From assembly GCF_009742705.1 (NCBI RefSeq), contig NZ_WPCU01000008.1, positions 1 through 64,000 of the forward strand: a DNA stretch of 64,000 bases, read 5' to 3'. Below are positions 14,487 through 22,657 of the stretch, in pieces. The position numbers were made by a program, and so were the translations under genes. How positions within the stretch are numbered: position 1 is the stretch's first letter; every line of letters starts with the position of its first letter. The notes beneath the pieces were generated by a model. It saw only the letters and a list, made by a program, of their open reading frames with translations. It was not told the origin of the DNA and ran no database searches. The stretch comes from Auraticoccus cholistanensis. Lineage in GTDB: Bacteria > Actinomycetota > Actinomycetes > Propionibacteriales > Propionibacteriaceae.

Positions 14487-15656
14487 ATGGGGCGAGCGGC
14501 GGCCGTGCGCGGCGGGGTCGGTCCCCGGGCCGCGCCGTGGCTGCTCGACGTGCTGCTCGCCGTCGGGGTGGCGCTCACCGTGAGCTGGCTCGTCGCCGCG
14601 GGCGTCGGCGGCTCCGGGGCCGACCCCTGGGCCTACACCTGGGCGGTCGCGCTGGGCGCCCTCATGCTGGTCCGCCGCCGCTACCCGGGCGTCGTCGTCG
14701 TGCTGAGCGGCGCGGCGGTCATCGCCTACCACGCCGCCGACCACCCGCCGATCGGGGTCGCCGTGCCGCTGGCGGCGGCGGTGTTCTCCGCCGCCGAGCA
14801 CGGGCGGGCCCTGGTCGCCGTGGTCACCTCGGCCGCCGTCGTCCTGCTCGGCCTGGGCTACCGGCTCGCGGTGGGGCAGGACCCGGGCTTCGTCATCGGC
14901 TACGAGCTGCCCGGTCAGGCGCTGCTGCTGGCCGGCGCGGCGGCCTTCGGCGACAGCGTGCGCTCCCGTCGCGAGGTGCGGCGCAAGTCCGAGGAAGTCG
15001 CCGCGCTGACCGCCGACCGGTACGCCCGTGAGGCCGAGCAGCGGATCATGGCCGAACGGCTCGACATCGCCCGGGAGCTGCACGACTCGATCGGGCACGC
15101 GCTGACCGTCATCACCCTGCACAGCGAGGTGCTGGAGGAGGCGATGACCTCCGAGGACCCCGAGGTGCGCAGGTCGCTGCGCGCCATCACCGACACCACC
15201 TCGGCCACCTTCGCCGACCTGCGCCGGACGGTGCTCGGCCTGCGGGACGGCGCCCGGACGTCCCGGCACCCGCCCGACCTCGGACAGCTCGGGTCGGCCA
15301 CCCTGCCCGCGCGGCAGGCGGGGGTGGAGGTGAGCACGCACCTGGACCTCCGGTCCGCGGTGCCGGCCCCGGTGGAGGCGGCCATCTACCGCATCGTGCA
15401 GGAGTCGATCACCAACGTGGTCCGCCACGCCCGCGCGACGCGGGTCGAGGTCAGGGTCGAGGAGTCCGACGGCTCGGTGGCGGTGAGCGTCGCCGACGAC
15501 GGCCGTGGCGGCCGGCAGCCCTCACCCGCAGGCGCGGCCGAGCCCGGCACCGGGATCGTCGGCATGCGCGAGAGGGCCCAGCTCCTCGGCGGCGACCTCT
15601 CCGCCGGGCCGTCGGCCCACGGGTTCGAGGTGCGGGCCACCATCCCGCTGCGGTGA
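14487..15656 (+). CDS. NarL-family sensor histidine kinase
   Basis: 389 aa. The first 160 residues hold about five hydrophobic segments without a large extracellular domain, so the signal may be sensed in or near the membrane. The HisKA_3 dimerisation domain carries the phospho-acceptor in ERLDIARELHDSIGHALT (His about 199). The HATPase domain follows with the N box QESITNVVRHA and the G boxes VADDGRG and GTGIVGMRER. ATG at 14487 is leaderless by promoter position. The response regulator gene is not adjacent but lies one gene downstream, after the multicopper oxidase. Confidence 0.9.
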   Translation: MGRAAAVRGGVGPRAAPWLLDVLLAVGVALTVSWLVAAGVGGSGADPWAYTWAVALGALMLVRRRYPGVVVVLSGAAVIAYHAADHPPIGVAVPLAAAVFSAAEHGRALVAVVTSAAVVLLGLGYRLAVGQDPGFVIGYELPGQALLLAGAAAFGDSVRSRREVRRKSEEVAALTADRYAREAEQRIMAERLDIARELHDSIGHALTVITLHSEVLEEAMTSEDPEVRRSLRAITDTTSATFADLRRTVLGLRDGARTSRHPPDLGQLGSATLPARQAGVEVSTHLDLRSAVPAPVEAAIYRIVQESITNVVRHARATRVEVRVEESDGSVAVSVADDGRGGRQPSPAGAAEPGTGIVGMRERAQLLGGDLSAGPSAHGFEVRATIPLR

Positions 15657-15700
15657 GGCGGTCGCCCGCACCGTCCGTGGTCCGCGGCGCGACCCGGGTT

Positions 15701-15767
15701 GTCGCCCGGGAGCGACCCGGCAGTCGTCCGCCGGCAGATCCGCGGCCCGGCACCGCGTCCCTAGCGT
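15701..15767 (+). promoter_or_regulatory. Multicopper oxidase promoter with two palindrome copies
   Basis: GTCGCCCGGGAGCGAC (15701-15716, near-perfect) and GTCGTCCGCCGGCAGA (15723-15738, left half conserved) are 22 bp apart. The second ends 23 nt before TAGCGT (15762-15767), itself 7 nt before the ATG at 15775. Confidence 0.6.
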
Positions 15768-15774
15768 CGCGGCC

Positions 15775-17361
15775 ATGGACCAGACCCGCACCACCGCCGG
15801 CCCCCGCACGTCGCCCGCCGCCGCCGGACCCGCCCACCGCACGCCCGCCCGTCCCGGCCGGACGGGGCGACGGGTGCTCGCCGTGGTGACCGCGGCCGCC
15901 CTGGTCGCCGCCGCGCTGAGCGGCTGCAGCGGCGCGCAGGAGGCGCCCGTCGTCGACACCGTCGGGCAGGTCGACTTCGACAACCGGCTGGCCGTCCCGC
16001 CGCTGGACCGCGGCACCCTGGCCCCCGACGGCGTCCGCGAGTTCGACCTCGTCGCGGACGAGGGGACCACAGAGTTCCGGCCGGGGATCAGCACCCGGAC
16101 CTGGGGCTTCGACGGCAGCTACCTGGGTCCCACCCTCGCGGCGACGGTCGGGGACCGGGTGCGGGTGCGGGTCGACAACCAGCTCGCCACCGCGACCACG
16201 GTGCACTGGCACGGCATGCACCTGCCGGCGGAGATGGACGGCGGACCGCACCAGATGATTGAGCCGGGTCGGACGTGGACCCCCTCCTGGCGCGTCGACC
16301 AGGAGCCCACGACGCTCTGGTACCACCCGCACCCCCACGGCGAGACCGAGGAGCACGTGGAGATGGGGCTGGCCGGGATGTTCCTGCTCGAACCCGCCGA
16401 GCCGGACCGCTCCGGGCTCCCGCACGAGTACGGCGTGGACGACGTCCCCGTCGTGGTGCAGGACAAGAACTTCGGCCCCGACGGAGCCATCTCGCTCGAC
16501 ACCCGCGGCTTCGTCGGCTCGCTGGGCGACCAGGTGCTGGTGAACGGCACCCACTCGCCCTACCTGGACGTGACGACCGAGCGCGTGCGGCTCCGGCTGC
16601 TGAACGGGTCCTCGGCCCGCACCTACCGCTTCACCTTCGACGACCGGCGCACCTTCGACCTCGTCGGCACCGACGGCGGGCTGCTCGAGGCCCCGCACCC
16701 CACGGCGCAGGTCCAGCTCTCACCGGGGGAGCGGGCCGAGATCGTGGTGCGGCTGCAGCCCGGTGAGCGGCCCGTGCTGCGCTCGGAGGCGCCGGACCTC
16801 GGCATGCCGGCCGTGCTGGCGGAGATGAACGGCGGCGCGGACCGGCTCGACGTGCTGCAGCTGCGGGCCGCCGACCGTCTCGCCCCGAGCCCGCGGCCCG
16901 CGCGCCAGCTCGCCGACATCCCGCGGATCGACCCCGGCTCGGCGAGCCAGCGGCGACGCTTCGACATGGACGGCCTGCAGATCAACGGCCGGTCGATGCA
17001 GATGCACACCGTGGACGAGGTCGTCGAGGTCGACACCGTCGAGATCTGGGAGGTGCGCAACCAGATGCAGTTCGCGCACTCCTTCCACGTCCACGACGTG
17101 CAGTTCCAGGTCCTGGACGTCGACGGGCAGGCGCCCCCGCCGGAGCTGGCCGGGTGGAAGGACACCATCTACACCCGCCCCGGGGTGCTGTACCGGATCA
17201 TCATGCGCTTCGAGGACTACACCGACCCCGACACCCCGTACATGTACCACTGCCACTTCCTCGCCCACGAGGACGCCGGGATGATGGGGCAGTTCATCGT
17301 GGTCGAGGACGCCTCCAGCGCCCCCGACCGGCTGCCGGAGAGCGAGCACGGTGGTCACTGA
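15775..17361 (+). CDS. Multicopper oxidase lipoprotein
   Basis: 528 aa, three-cupredoxin multicopper oxidase. The N-terminus ends in a lipobox (ALSGCSG), predicting an exported, lipid-anchored protein. All copper ligand motifs are present: HWHGMH (about 143-148), HPHPHG (184-189), HSFHVHD (about 435) and HCHFLAHEDAGMM (about 491-503) with the type-1 Cys and Met ligand. Such enzymes oxidise Cu(I), metals, bilirubin or phenols; the substrate is not shown. The start ATG 15775 is leaderless by promoter position, and gives a proper signal peptide. It lies between the sensor kinase and response regulator genes, and its promoter shares their palindrome, so it is probably a direct target. Confidence 0.9.
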   Translation: MDQTRTTAGPRTSPAAAGPAHRTPARPGRTGRRVLAVVTAAALVAAALSGCSGAQEAPVVDTVGQVDFDNRLAVPPLDRGTLAPDGVREFDLVADEGTTEFRPGISTRTWGFDGSYLGPTLAATVGDRVRVRVDNQLATATTVHWHGMHLPAEMDGGPHQMIEPGRTWTPSWRVDQEPTTLWYHPHPHGETEEHVEMGLAGMFLLEPAEPDRSGLPHEYGVDDVPVVVQDKNFGPDGAISLDTRGFVGSLGDQVLVNGTHSPYLDVTTERVRLRLLNGSSARTYRFTFDDRRTFDLVGTDGGLLEAPHPTAQVQLSPGERAEIVVRLQPGERPVLRSEAPDLGMPAVLAEMNGGADRLDVLQLRAADRLAPSPRPARQLADIPRIDPGSASQRRRFDMDGLQINGRSMQMHTVDEVVEVDTVEIWEVRNQMQFAHSFHVHDVQFQVLDVDGQAPPPELAGWKDTIYTRPGVLYRIIMRFEDYTDPDTPYMYHCHFLAHEDAGMMGQFIVVEDASSAPDRLPESEHGGH

Positions 17362-17382
17362 GCGGGCCGGCGCAGGTCGGTC

Positions 17383-17426
17383 GTCGCCCTCGGACGACCC
17401 CGCGGCCGGCGGAGCAGACCTAGCAT
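17383..17426 (+). promoter_or_regulatory. Response-regulator promoter with palindrome
   Basis: GTCGCCCTCGGACGAC (17383-17398) ends 22 nt before TAGCAT (17421-17426), which is 7 nt before GTG 17434. The arrangement suggests autoregulation. Confidence 0.6.
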
Positions 17427-17433
17427 GGCGACC

Positions 17434-18102
17434 GTGACCGGGCCGGTGCCGTGCTCCGTCGTCCTCGTGGACGACCAGGACCTGGTGCGTGCCGGTCTGC
17501 GGGCCCTGCTGACCCGCGACGAGTCGATCCGCGTCGTCGCCGAGGCCACCGACGGGCGGCGCGGCGTGGACACCGTCCGCCGGTACCGCCCGGACGTGGT
17601 GCTGATGGACCTGCGGATGCCGGTGATGGACGGGATCGAGGCGACCCGGGCCATCCGCGCCGACGAGCAGCTGGTCCGCACCTCCGTCGTCGTCCTCACG
17701 ACGTTCGACGACGACGCCGACGTCGTCGAGGCGATCCGGGCCGGGGCGGACGGCTACCTGCTCAAGAACACCCCCCGGGCCGACCTGCGCGACGCGGTGG
17801 CCCGGGCCGCCCGCGGCGAGCGGCTGCTCTCGCCGTCCATCACCGCACGGCTGATGGACATGGTCGCGGTGGGCCCGGCCGCTCCCACCCCCGACCCGCG
17901 GCTGGCCCGCCTCAGCACCCGGGAGGTCGAGGTCCTGGCCCGCATCGGGCACGGCGACACCAACGACGAGATCGCCGCCGTGCTGCACCTCAGCCCGGCG
18001 ACCGCACGCACCTATGTCAGCCGCATCCTCGCCAAGCTGGGCGCCCGCGACCGCCCCGAGCTGGTGGTGATCGCGCACCGGTCCGGGCTCGTCGTCCCCT
18101 GA
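17434..18102 (+). CDS. NarL/FixJ-family response regulator
   Basis: 222 aa. Receiver domain with acidic pocket VLVDDQDLV, phospho-acceptor Asp about 59 in VVLMDLRMPVMDG, and conserved Thr and Lys in LTTFDDDA and YLLKNTPR. The C-terminal LuxR-type helix-turn-helix reads LSTREVEVLARIGHGDTNDEIA followed by SPATARTYVSRILAKLGARDR. GTG 17434 is preferred over the ATG at 17425 because that ATG lies inside the -10 hexamer TAGCAT. It likely pairs with the kinase at 14.5 kb and is the best candidate to bind the 16-bp palindrome found at its own and neighbouring promoters. Confidence 0.9.
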   Translation: MTGPVPCSVVLVDDQDLVRAGLRALLTRDESIRVVAEATDGRRGVDTVRRYRPDVVLMDLRMPVMDGIEATRAIRADEQLVRTSVVVLTTFDDDADVVEAIRAGADGYLLKNTPRADLRDAVARAARGERLLSPSITARLMDMVAVGPAAPTPDPRLARLSTREVEVLARIGHGDTNDEIAAVLHLSPATARTYVSRILAKLGARDRPELVVIAHRSGLVVP

Positions 18103-18105
18103 GGG

Positions 18106-18717
18106 TCAGGCCGGAGGGCGCCGCATGAACCAGGTGGGGACGCCGAGGACCTCCGCCCGCCCGACGACGGTGTAGCCGAACCGGCGGTAGAAGCCGACCG
18201 CGCCGGGGCGGTCGGTCTCCAGGTAGCCCACCAGCCCCGCGGCGTCGAGCTCGGCGACGTGCCCCCGCAGCAGCAGCCCGCCGTACCCCCTCCCCGCCAG
18301 CTGCCGGTCGACCGAGACCGGTCCCAGGTGGACGTGGTCCTCGGCCGGGTCGTGACGGGCCCAGGCCCGGTTCCAGCGCAGCAGCCGCGCGGCCGTCCGC
18401 GGGCCGAGGGTCAGCGCGGTGGCCAGCAGCCGCAGCCGGACCGGTGCCGCCGGCTGGCAGCGTCCGGGCGGCACCGACGCGGCGACGCCCCGCAGCGTCT
18501 GGCCGTGCACCACCCCGGCGAGGGAGGCGGCCGGTGAGGCGGCGAGCAGGGCGCGCACCATCCGTGCGTGGCAGCGGGCCCGGTGCTCCTCGTCACCGCC
18601 GTAGACCGCCAGGTGCAGCGGGTTGGTGGCCATGCCGCGACCCAGCAGGGCGGCGACCTCGTCCAGGTCGCCGCCTCCCAGCACGGTCAGGCGGGGTCGG
18701 TCGTCACAGCTGTCCAT
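18106..18717 (-). CDS. GNAT-family N-acetyltransferase
   Basis: 203 aa. The acetyl-CoA site is visible in LGPVSVDRQLAGRGYGGLLLRGHVAE (motif A, R-G-x-G type, split here only by position about 140-165) and the C-terminal VGYLETDRPGAVGFYRRFGYTVVG segment typical of GNAT domains. ATG at 18717 has AGGAG upstream. The substrate is unknown. It converges on the response regulator (3-nt gap) and is divergent from the small membrane protein gene; no good -10 was found for it at the expected distance from the palindrome. Confidence 0.75.
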   Translation of the reverse strand: MDSCDDRPRLTVLGGGDLDEVAALLGRGMATNPLHLAVYGGDEEHRARCHARMVRALLAASPAASLAGVVHGQTLRGVAASVPPGRCQPAAPVRLRLLATALTLGPRTAARLLRWNRAWARHDPAEDHVHLGPVSVDRQLAGRGYGGLLLRGHVAELDAAGLVGYLETDRPGAVGFYRRFGYTVVGRAEVLGVPTWFMRRPPA

Positions 18718-18827
18718 GGGGGCTGCTCCTGGGCCGGGAACGGGTGGGCCGGCATCGTCGGACGGGGACCTCCGCCGCGGCCGCCCGCCGCCGGCGACTG
18801 CGGGAGTCGACCTCGGACCGGTCGCGG

Positions 18828-18893
18828 GTCGAGTGGGGGCGACCCTGCTGTCGCCTCCGGAGGACGTGCGCCCCGGCCGTGGCCGCCTACGGT
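18828..18893 (+). promoter_or_regulatory. Membrane-protein promoter with two palindrome copies
   Basis: GTCGAGTGGGGGCGAC (18828-18843) and GTCGCCTCCGGAGGAC (18850-18865) are 22 bp apart. The second ends 22 nt before TACGGT (18888-18893), which is 7 nt before GTG 18901. Confidence 0.55.
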
Positions 18894-18900
18894 GTCCGCC

Positions 18901-19350
18901 GTGCACCCGACGCCCCCTGCCGCCGGCCCGCGCGAGGCGCTGGGTCTGCCACCCGCCGCGCTGGTCGGGCTGGCGGCCGTCGGCCTCCCCGGGGCGGTGC
19001 TGCGCCAGCTCCACCTCGTCGGCGACGACGGCCCCGTGCCGCTGCTGCTCGCGGTCGGGCCGGTCGTGCTGTGGATCGCCGTCGCCGTGGTGAGGCGGGT
19101 GCCCAACCCCTTCCTGGCCGTGCTGGTGACGGGGACGCTGCTGGGGGTGATGACGGTGGTCAGCCACCAGCTGCTGTGGGAGGCCTCCTTCCGGGGGACG
19201 CCGCCCGCGATCGGCGTCGGCCCGGCGGCGACCGTGCTGCCCCGGGTGGGGGCGGTCCTCGGCGGGCTGTCCGCGGGTGCGGTGACCGGTGCGGTCGGCG
19301 GGCTGGTGGCCTGGGGGCTGCAGCGGCTCAGCTCCGTGGGCAGGCGGTGA
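18901..19350 (+). CDS. Small membrane protein, function unknown
   Basis: 149 aa with about four hydrophobic segments (AALVGLAAVGLPGAVL, LLLAVGPVVLWIAVAVV, FLAVLVTGTLLGVMTVV, VLGGLSAGAVTGAVGGLVAWGL). No known family is recognised. GTG 18901 is chosen because TACGGT sits 7 nt upstream and because the frame upstream is uncharacteristic. It is the last member of the palindrome-bearing cluster, so it may serve the same stress response; that is inference. Confidence 0.6.
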   Translation: MHPTPPAAGPREALGLPPAALVGLAAVGLPGAVLRQLHLVGDDGPVPLLLAVGPVVLWIAVAVVRRVPNPFLAVLVTGTLLGVMTVVSHQLLWEASFRGTPPAIGVGPAATVLPRVGAVLGGLSAGAVTGAVGGLVAWGLQRLSSVGRR

Positions 19351-19369
19351 CGTCCCGGCTGCCCCCGGC

Positions 19370-19918
19370 TCAGATCCGGGCGTCCTCCAGGTGGGCGAGG
19401 ATGTCGTCGACGGTCTCGTCGGGGGTCTGCGCGCTGGAGTCCAGCCAGTAGCCGATGCGGGCCGTCTGCTGGCGCAGCGTGGCGTCCAGGGCCACCGGGG
19501 TGTAGTGCGTGTAGCCCTCCTTCGCCCGCTGCCGCTCCCGCTCGGCGAGGGCCGACACGGTGGGGGAGAGCACCACCAGGTACCGGCGCGGGCAGCGGAT
19601 CTGCGCCACGAACCGGGCCAGCTCGGCGCCGATCACCACGTCCTGCACGATGGCGTCGAAGCCCGCCGCGGCGTAGGTGTCGGCGGCGTGGGTGGCCAGC
19701 CCGTAGCGCAGCCGCAGCTGGGCCAGCGCCTCCTCGTCCGGCTCCGGGGTCATGTCGGCGCGGCCGTTGACCACCATCTTGCGGAAGATGTCCCCGCGGA
19801 TGTGCACCGAGCGCTCCAGCCGTGACGCCAGCAGCTCGGCCACCGTGGACTTGCCCGCCGCCATCGCCCCGGTGATCACGACCACCCGACCGCCGCCGTC
19901 CCCCGTCATGTCGACCAT
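19370..19918 (-). CDS. P-loop kinase (AAA/adenylate-kinase-like)
   Basis: 182 aa with Walker A GAMAAGKST at residues 17-25, a following HIRGDIFRKM segment (as in small-molecule kinases with a lid and nucleoside or sugar substrate) and RERQRAKEGYTHYTP near the C-terminus. Resembles the phosphotransferase/AAA kinases annotated in many actinobacteria without a known substrate. The start is either ATG 19918 or ATG 19909; neither has a clear ribosome binding site. It is convergent with the small membrane protein and divergent from modA. Confidence 0.7.
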   Translation of the reverse strand: MVDMTGDGGGRVVVITGAMAAGKSTVAELLASRLERSVHIRGDIFRKMVVNGRADMTPEPDEEALAQLRLRYGLATHAADTYAAAGFDAIVQDVVIGAELARFVAQIRCPRRYLVVLSPTVSALAERERQRAKEGYTHYTPVALDATLRQQTARIGYWLDSSAQTPDETVDDILAHLEDARI

Positions 19919-19984
19919 CCTGCCCCGGCCCGGTGAACCCCGGGGGACGGGGTGGTGACGACCCGGCGCGCCGGGGGCCGCTCG

Positions 19985-19990
19985 CTAGGC
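19985..19990 (+). promoter_or_regulatory. Candidate modABC -10 element
   Basis: TAGGCT at 19985-19990 would start transcription near 19998, leaving a leader of about 37 nt with GGGAGG before the modA GTG. No good ModE palindrome was recognised. Confidence 0.4.
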
Positions 19991-20034
19991 TGACGGCGCG
20001 CCGGGTGCGGGAGGCGCGGGCGACGGGAGGACGC

Positions 20035-20775
20035 GTGCGGGAGCTGACGGCGGTGCTGGCCGCGCTGCTGCTGCTGACCGTCTCCGCGGGCTGCTCGCCC
20101 GGCCCGCAGCCGCTGGTGGTGCACGCCGCCGCCTCCCTCACCGACGTGCTGCCCCGCATCGGGTCCCGCTTCAGCGCCGAGCACGGCGGCGTCGAGCTGG
20201 TCTACGACTTCGGCGGAAGCTCCTCGCTGGCCGAGCGCATCCGCCAGGGCAGCCCCGGCGACGTGTTCGTCTCCGCCAGCGAGCCGGTGATGGAGTCGCT
20301 GGCCGGCACCGGTCTGGTGGAGCAGCCGGTGGTGGTCGCCGGCAACGTGCTGCAGATCGCCACCCCGCCCCGCAACCCCGCGGCGGTCGACACCCTCGAC
20401 GACTTCACCCGCGCCGAGCTGCGGCTGGTGGCCTGCGACCCCTCGGTGCCCTGCGGTGCGGCGGCCGAGCAGCTGTTCACCACCGCGGGCGTCGAGCCGA
20501 GGCTGGACAGCCTGGAGGGCGACGTCCGCGCCGTGCTGACCAAGGTGGCCGCGGACGAGGCCGACGCCGGGCTGGTGTACCGCACCGACGTGCTGGCCGC
20601 CGCCGGCCGGGTCGAGGGCGTCGACGTGCCCGGCGCCGAGGCGGCGTCCACCCGCTACCCCGCCGCCGTGGTCACCACGGGGGAGCGCACCGAGGAGGCC
20701 CGGGAGCTGGTGGCCTACCTGCTCACCCCGCCGGCCCAGCAGCTGCTCGCCGGAGCCGGCTTCCGTGCGCCCTGA
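20035..20775 (+). CDS. modA: Molybdate ABC transporter substrate-binding lipoprotein
   Basis: 246 aa. The N-terminus (AVLAALLLLTVSAGCSPG) is a lipoprotein signal with the acceptor Cys. The mature protein has ModA hallmarks: VHAAASLTDVLPRI, YDFGGSSSLAERIRQGSPGDVFVSAS, and the C-terminal ADAGLVYRTDV block, whose Ser/Tyr residues coordinate the oxyanion. GTG at 20035 follows GGGAGG. Genes modB and modC follow with overlapping ends, giving a complete high-affinity molybdate (or tungstate) importer. Confidence 0.9.
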   Translation: MRELTAVLAALLLLTVSAGCSPGPQPLVVHAAASLTDVLPRIGSRFSAEHGGVELVYDFGGSSSLAERIRQGSPGDVFVSASEPVMESLAGTGLVEQPVVVAGNVLQIATPPRNPAAVDTLDDFTRAELRLVACDPSVPCGAAAEQLFTTAGVEPRLDSLEGDVRAVLTKVAADEADAGLVYRTDVLAAAGRVEGVDVPGAEAASTRYPAAVVTTGERTEEARELVAYLLTPPAQQLLAGAGFRAP

Positions 20776-21595
20776 CCGGGTGCCGGCCGGGCGCGGGACG
20801 CCGCTGCGCCCGCCGCGCGAGCGCGCCCCGTGGCCGCTGCTGGCAGCGGCGGGGCTGGCGCTGCTGTGGCTGACCGTGCCGCTGCTCGGGCTCGTCGCCC
20901 GGGCCCCCTGGGCCCGGCTGGGGGAGGTGCTGGGCTCGACCCCCGCCCGCCAGGCGCTGGCGCTGTCGGCCGGCACGGCCGGCCTGGCCACCGTCGTCGT
21001 CGTGCTGCTGGGGGTGCCGCTGGCCTGGCTGCTGGCCCGGCCCCGCTCCCGCGCCGCGGGGTGGCTGCGGGCGCTGGTGACCGTCCCGCTGATCCTGCCG
21101 CCCGTCGTCGGCGGGGTGGCGCTGCTCAGCGTGTGGGGGCGTTCGGGGCTGCTCGGCGGCCCGCTGCACGACCTCACCGGGTGGGCGCTGCCCTTCACCC
21201 CGTGGGCGGTGGTGGTGGCCCAGGTGTTCGTCGGGCTGCCCTTCCTGGTGCTGTCGGTGGAGGGCAGCCTGCGGGCCCTGGACCGCCGCCACGAGGAGGT
21301 CTCGGCCACCCTGGGCGCGACCGGCTGGCAGACCTTCACGCGGGTGACGCTGCCGCTGCTGGCCCCCGGCGTGCTGGCGGGTGCGGTGCTGGCGTGGGCG
21401 CGGGCGCTGGGCGAGTTCGGGGCCACCATCACCTTCGCCGGCAACTTCCCCGGCACCACCCGCACGGTCCCGCTGCAGGTGTACCTGTCGCTGGAGGACG
21501 ACCCCGGTGCGGCGCTGGTGCTGTCGGTGCTGCTGATGGGTGTCCCGCTCGTGGTGCTGCTGCTGCTGCGCGGACGCTGGACGGCCCGGTGGTGA
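20765..21595 (+). CDS. modB: Molybdate ABC transporter permease
   Basis: 276 aa, about six transmembrane helices. The cytoplasmic EAA loop that docks on ModC reads EEVSATLGATGWQTFTRVTLP (position about 180-200; quoted only in part as key residues E, G and P). GTG start at 20765 overlaps the end of modA by 11 nt, and its own stop overlaps the modC GTG, so the three proteins are translationally coupled. Specificity for molybdate rests on ModA and operon order. Confidence 0.9.
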   Translation: MRPDRVPAGRGTPLRPPRERAPWPLLAAAGLALLWLTVPLLGLVARAPWARLGEVLGSTPARQALALSAGTAGLATVVVVLLGVPLAWLLARPRSRAAGWLRALVTVPLILPPVVGGVALLSVWGRSGLLGGPLHDLTGWALPFTPWAVVVAQVFVGLPFLVLSVEGSLRALDRRHEEVSATLGATGWQTFTRVTLPLLAPGVLAGAVLAWARALGEFGATITFAGNFPGTTRTVPLQVYLSLEDDPGAALVLSVLLMGVPLVVLLLLRGRWTARW

Positions 21596-22647
21596 GCGGG
21601 CTGCGGGCGTCGCTGCGGGTGCCGCGCCCCGACTTCGAGGTGGGCGTGGACCTCGCGGCCGACCCGGGGGAGGTGGTGGCGCTGGTCGGCCCCAACGGCG
21701 CCGGCAAGTCGACGGTGCTGCGGGCGCTGGCCGGGCTGGAGCCGGCGGCCGGCGGCAGCATCCGCCTCGACGGGCGCGAGCTGGCCACCCTGCCCGCCCA
21801 CCGCCGCCGGGTCGGGCTGGTCTTCCAGGACCCGCTGCTGTTCCCCCACCTGAGCGCGGTCGACAACGTGGCCCACGGGCTGCGCAGCCAGGGCCTGCGC
21901 CGCCGGGCGGCGCGGGAGCGCGCGCTGGCGCTGCTGCGGCGCTGGGAGCTGGGTCCGCTGGCCGACCGCGGCGGCCGGCAGCTCTCCGGCGGTGAGGCCC
22001 AGCGGGTGGCGCTGGCGCGGGCGCTGGCTCCCGAGCCCGACCTGCTGCTGCTCGACGAGCCGCTGTCGGCCCTGGACGCGCGCACCCGGCTGCTCACCCG
22101 CGGCGAGCTGGCGGTCCGGCTGGGCGAGTTCGCGGGGCCGTCGGTGCTGGTCACCCACGACCCGGTGGACGCCGCGGTGCTGGCCGACCGGGTGGTCGTC
22201 CTCGAGCGGGGACGGGTGGTGCAGGTGGGCACCCCGGCGGAGGTCACCCGCCGGCCGGCCACCGACTACGTCGCCCGGCTGGTGGGGCTCAACCTGCTCC
22301 GCGGCCGGGCCGAGGGCACCACGGTGCGGTGCCCCTCCGGGCTGGTGCTCACCGTCGCCGCACCCGTGCAGGGGCCGGTGCACTGCGTGTTCCGCCCCTC
22401 CGCCGTGTCGGTGTTCGCCAGCCGGCCCGAGGGCAGCCCGCGCAACGTGCTGCCCGGTGTGCTGCGCGGGATGGCCCCGCACGGCGACGGCGTCCGCCTC
22501 GACGTCCAGCTCGGCACCGGGGACCGCGTCCAGGCCGAGGTCACCCCGGCCGCGGTGGCCGAGCTGCGGCTCGGTGCGGCCAGCCCGCTGTGGCTGGCGG
22601 TGAAGGCCAGCGAGATCCAGGTGGAGCGGGCCGGCGGGCCCATCTAG
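21592..22647 (+). CDS. modC: Molybdate ABC transporter ATP-binding protein
   Basis: 351 aa. Walker A GPNGAGKST (33-41), Q-loop VFQDPLLFPH, signature LSGGEAQRVALARAL, Walker B LLLLDEPLSALDA and switch His in VTHDPVDA are all intact. A C-terminal TOBE-like domain (about 285-345) is present, as expected for ModC. GTG start overlaps the modB stop (GTGA). The stop codon TAG (22645-22647) is also the first three bases of TAGGCT, the -10 of the next gene. Confidence 0.93.
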   Translation: MSGLRASLRVPRPDFEVGVDLAADPGEVVALVGPNGAGKSTVLRALAGLEPAAGGSIRLDGRELATLPAHRRRVGLVFQDPLLFPHLSAVDNVAHGLRSQGLRRRAARERALALLRRWELGPLADRGGRQLSGGEAQRVALARALAPEPDLLLLDEPLSALDARTRLLTRGELAVRLGEFAGPSVLVTHDPVDAAVLADRVVVLERGRVVQVGTPAEVTRRPATDYVARLVGLNLLRGRAEGTTVRCPSGLVLTVAAPVQGPVHCVFRPSAVSVFASRPEGSPRNVLPGVLRGMAPHGDGVRLDVQLGTGDRVQAEVTPAAVAELRLGAASPLWLAVKASEIQVERAGGPI

Positions 22648-22650
22648 GCT
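22645..22650 (+). promoter_or_regulatory. Leaderless -10 of the MOSC gene, overlapping modC stop
   Basis: TAGGCT at 22645-22650 lies 7 nt before GTG 22658 and begins with the TAG stop codon of modC. The MOSC gene could therefore be read both from the modABC transcript and from its own start. Confidence 0.5.
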
Positions 22651-22657
22651 GCTGCGG

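Noticed and set aside
17425-17433. ATG 17425 as the response regulator start
   Set aside because: It overlaps the TAGCAT -10 element; GTG 17434 fits the leaderless spacing seen in neighbours.
18806-18827. Palindrome control of the minus-strand GNAT at 18717
   Set aside because: No -10-like hexamer occurs at 22-23 nt from any copy on the minus strand.
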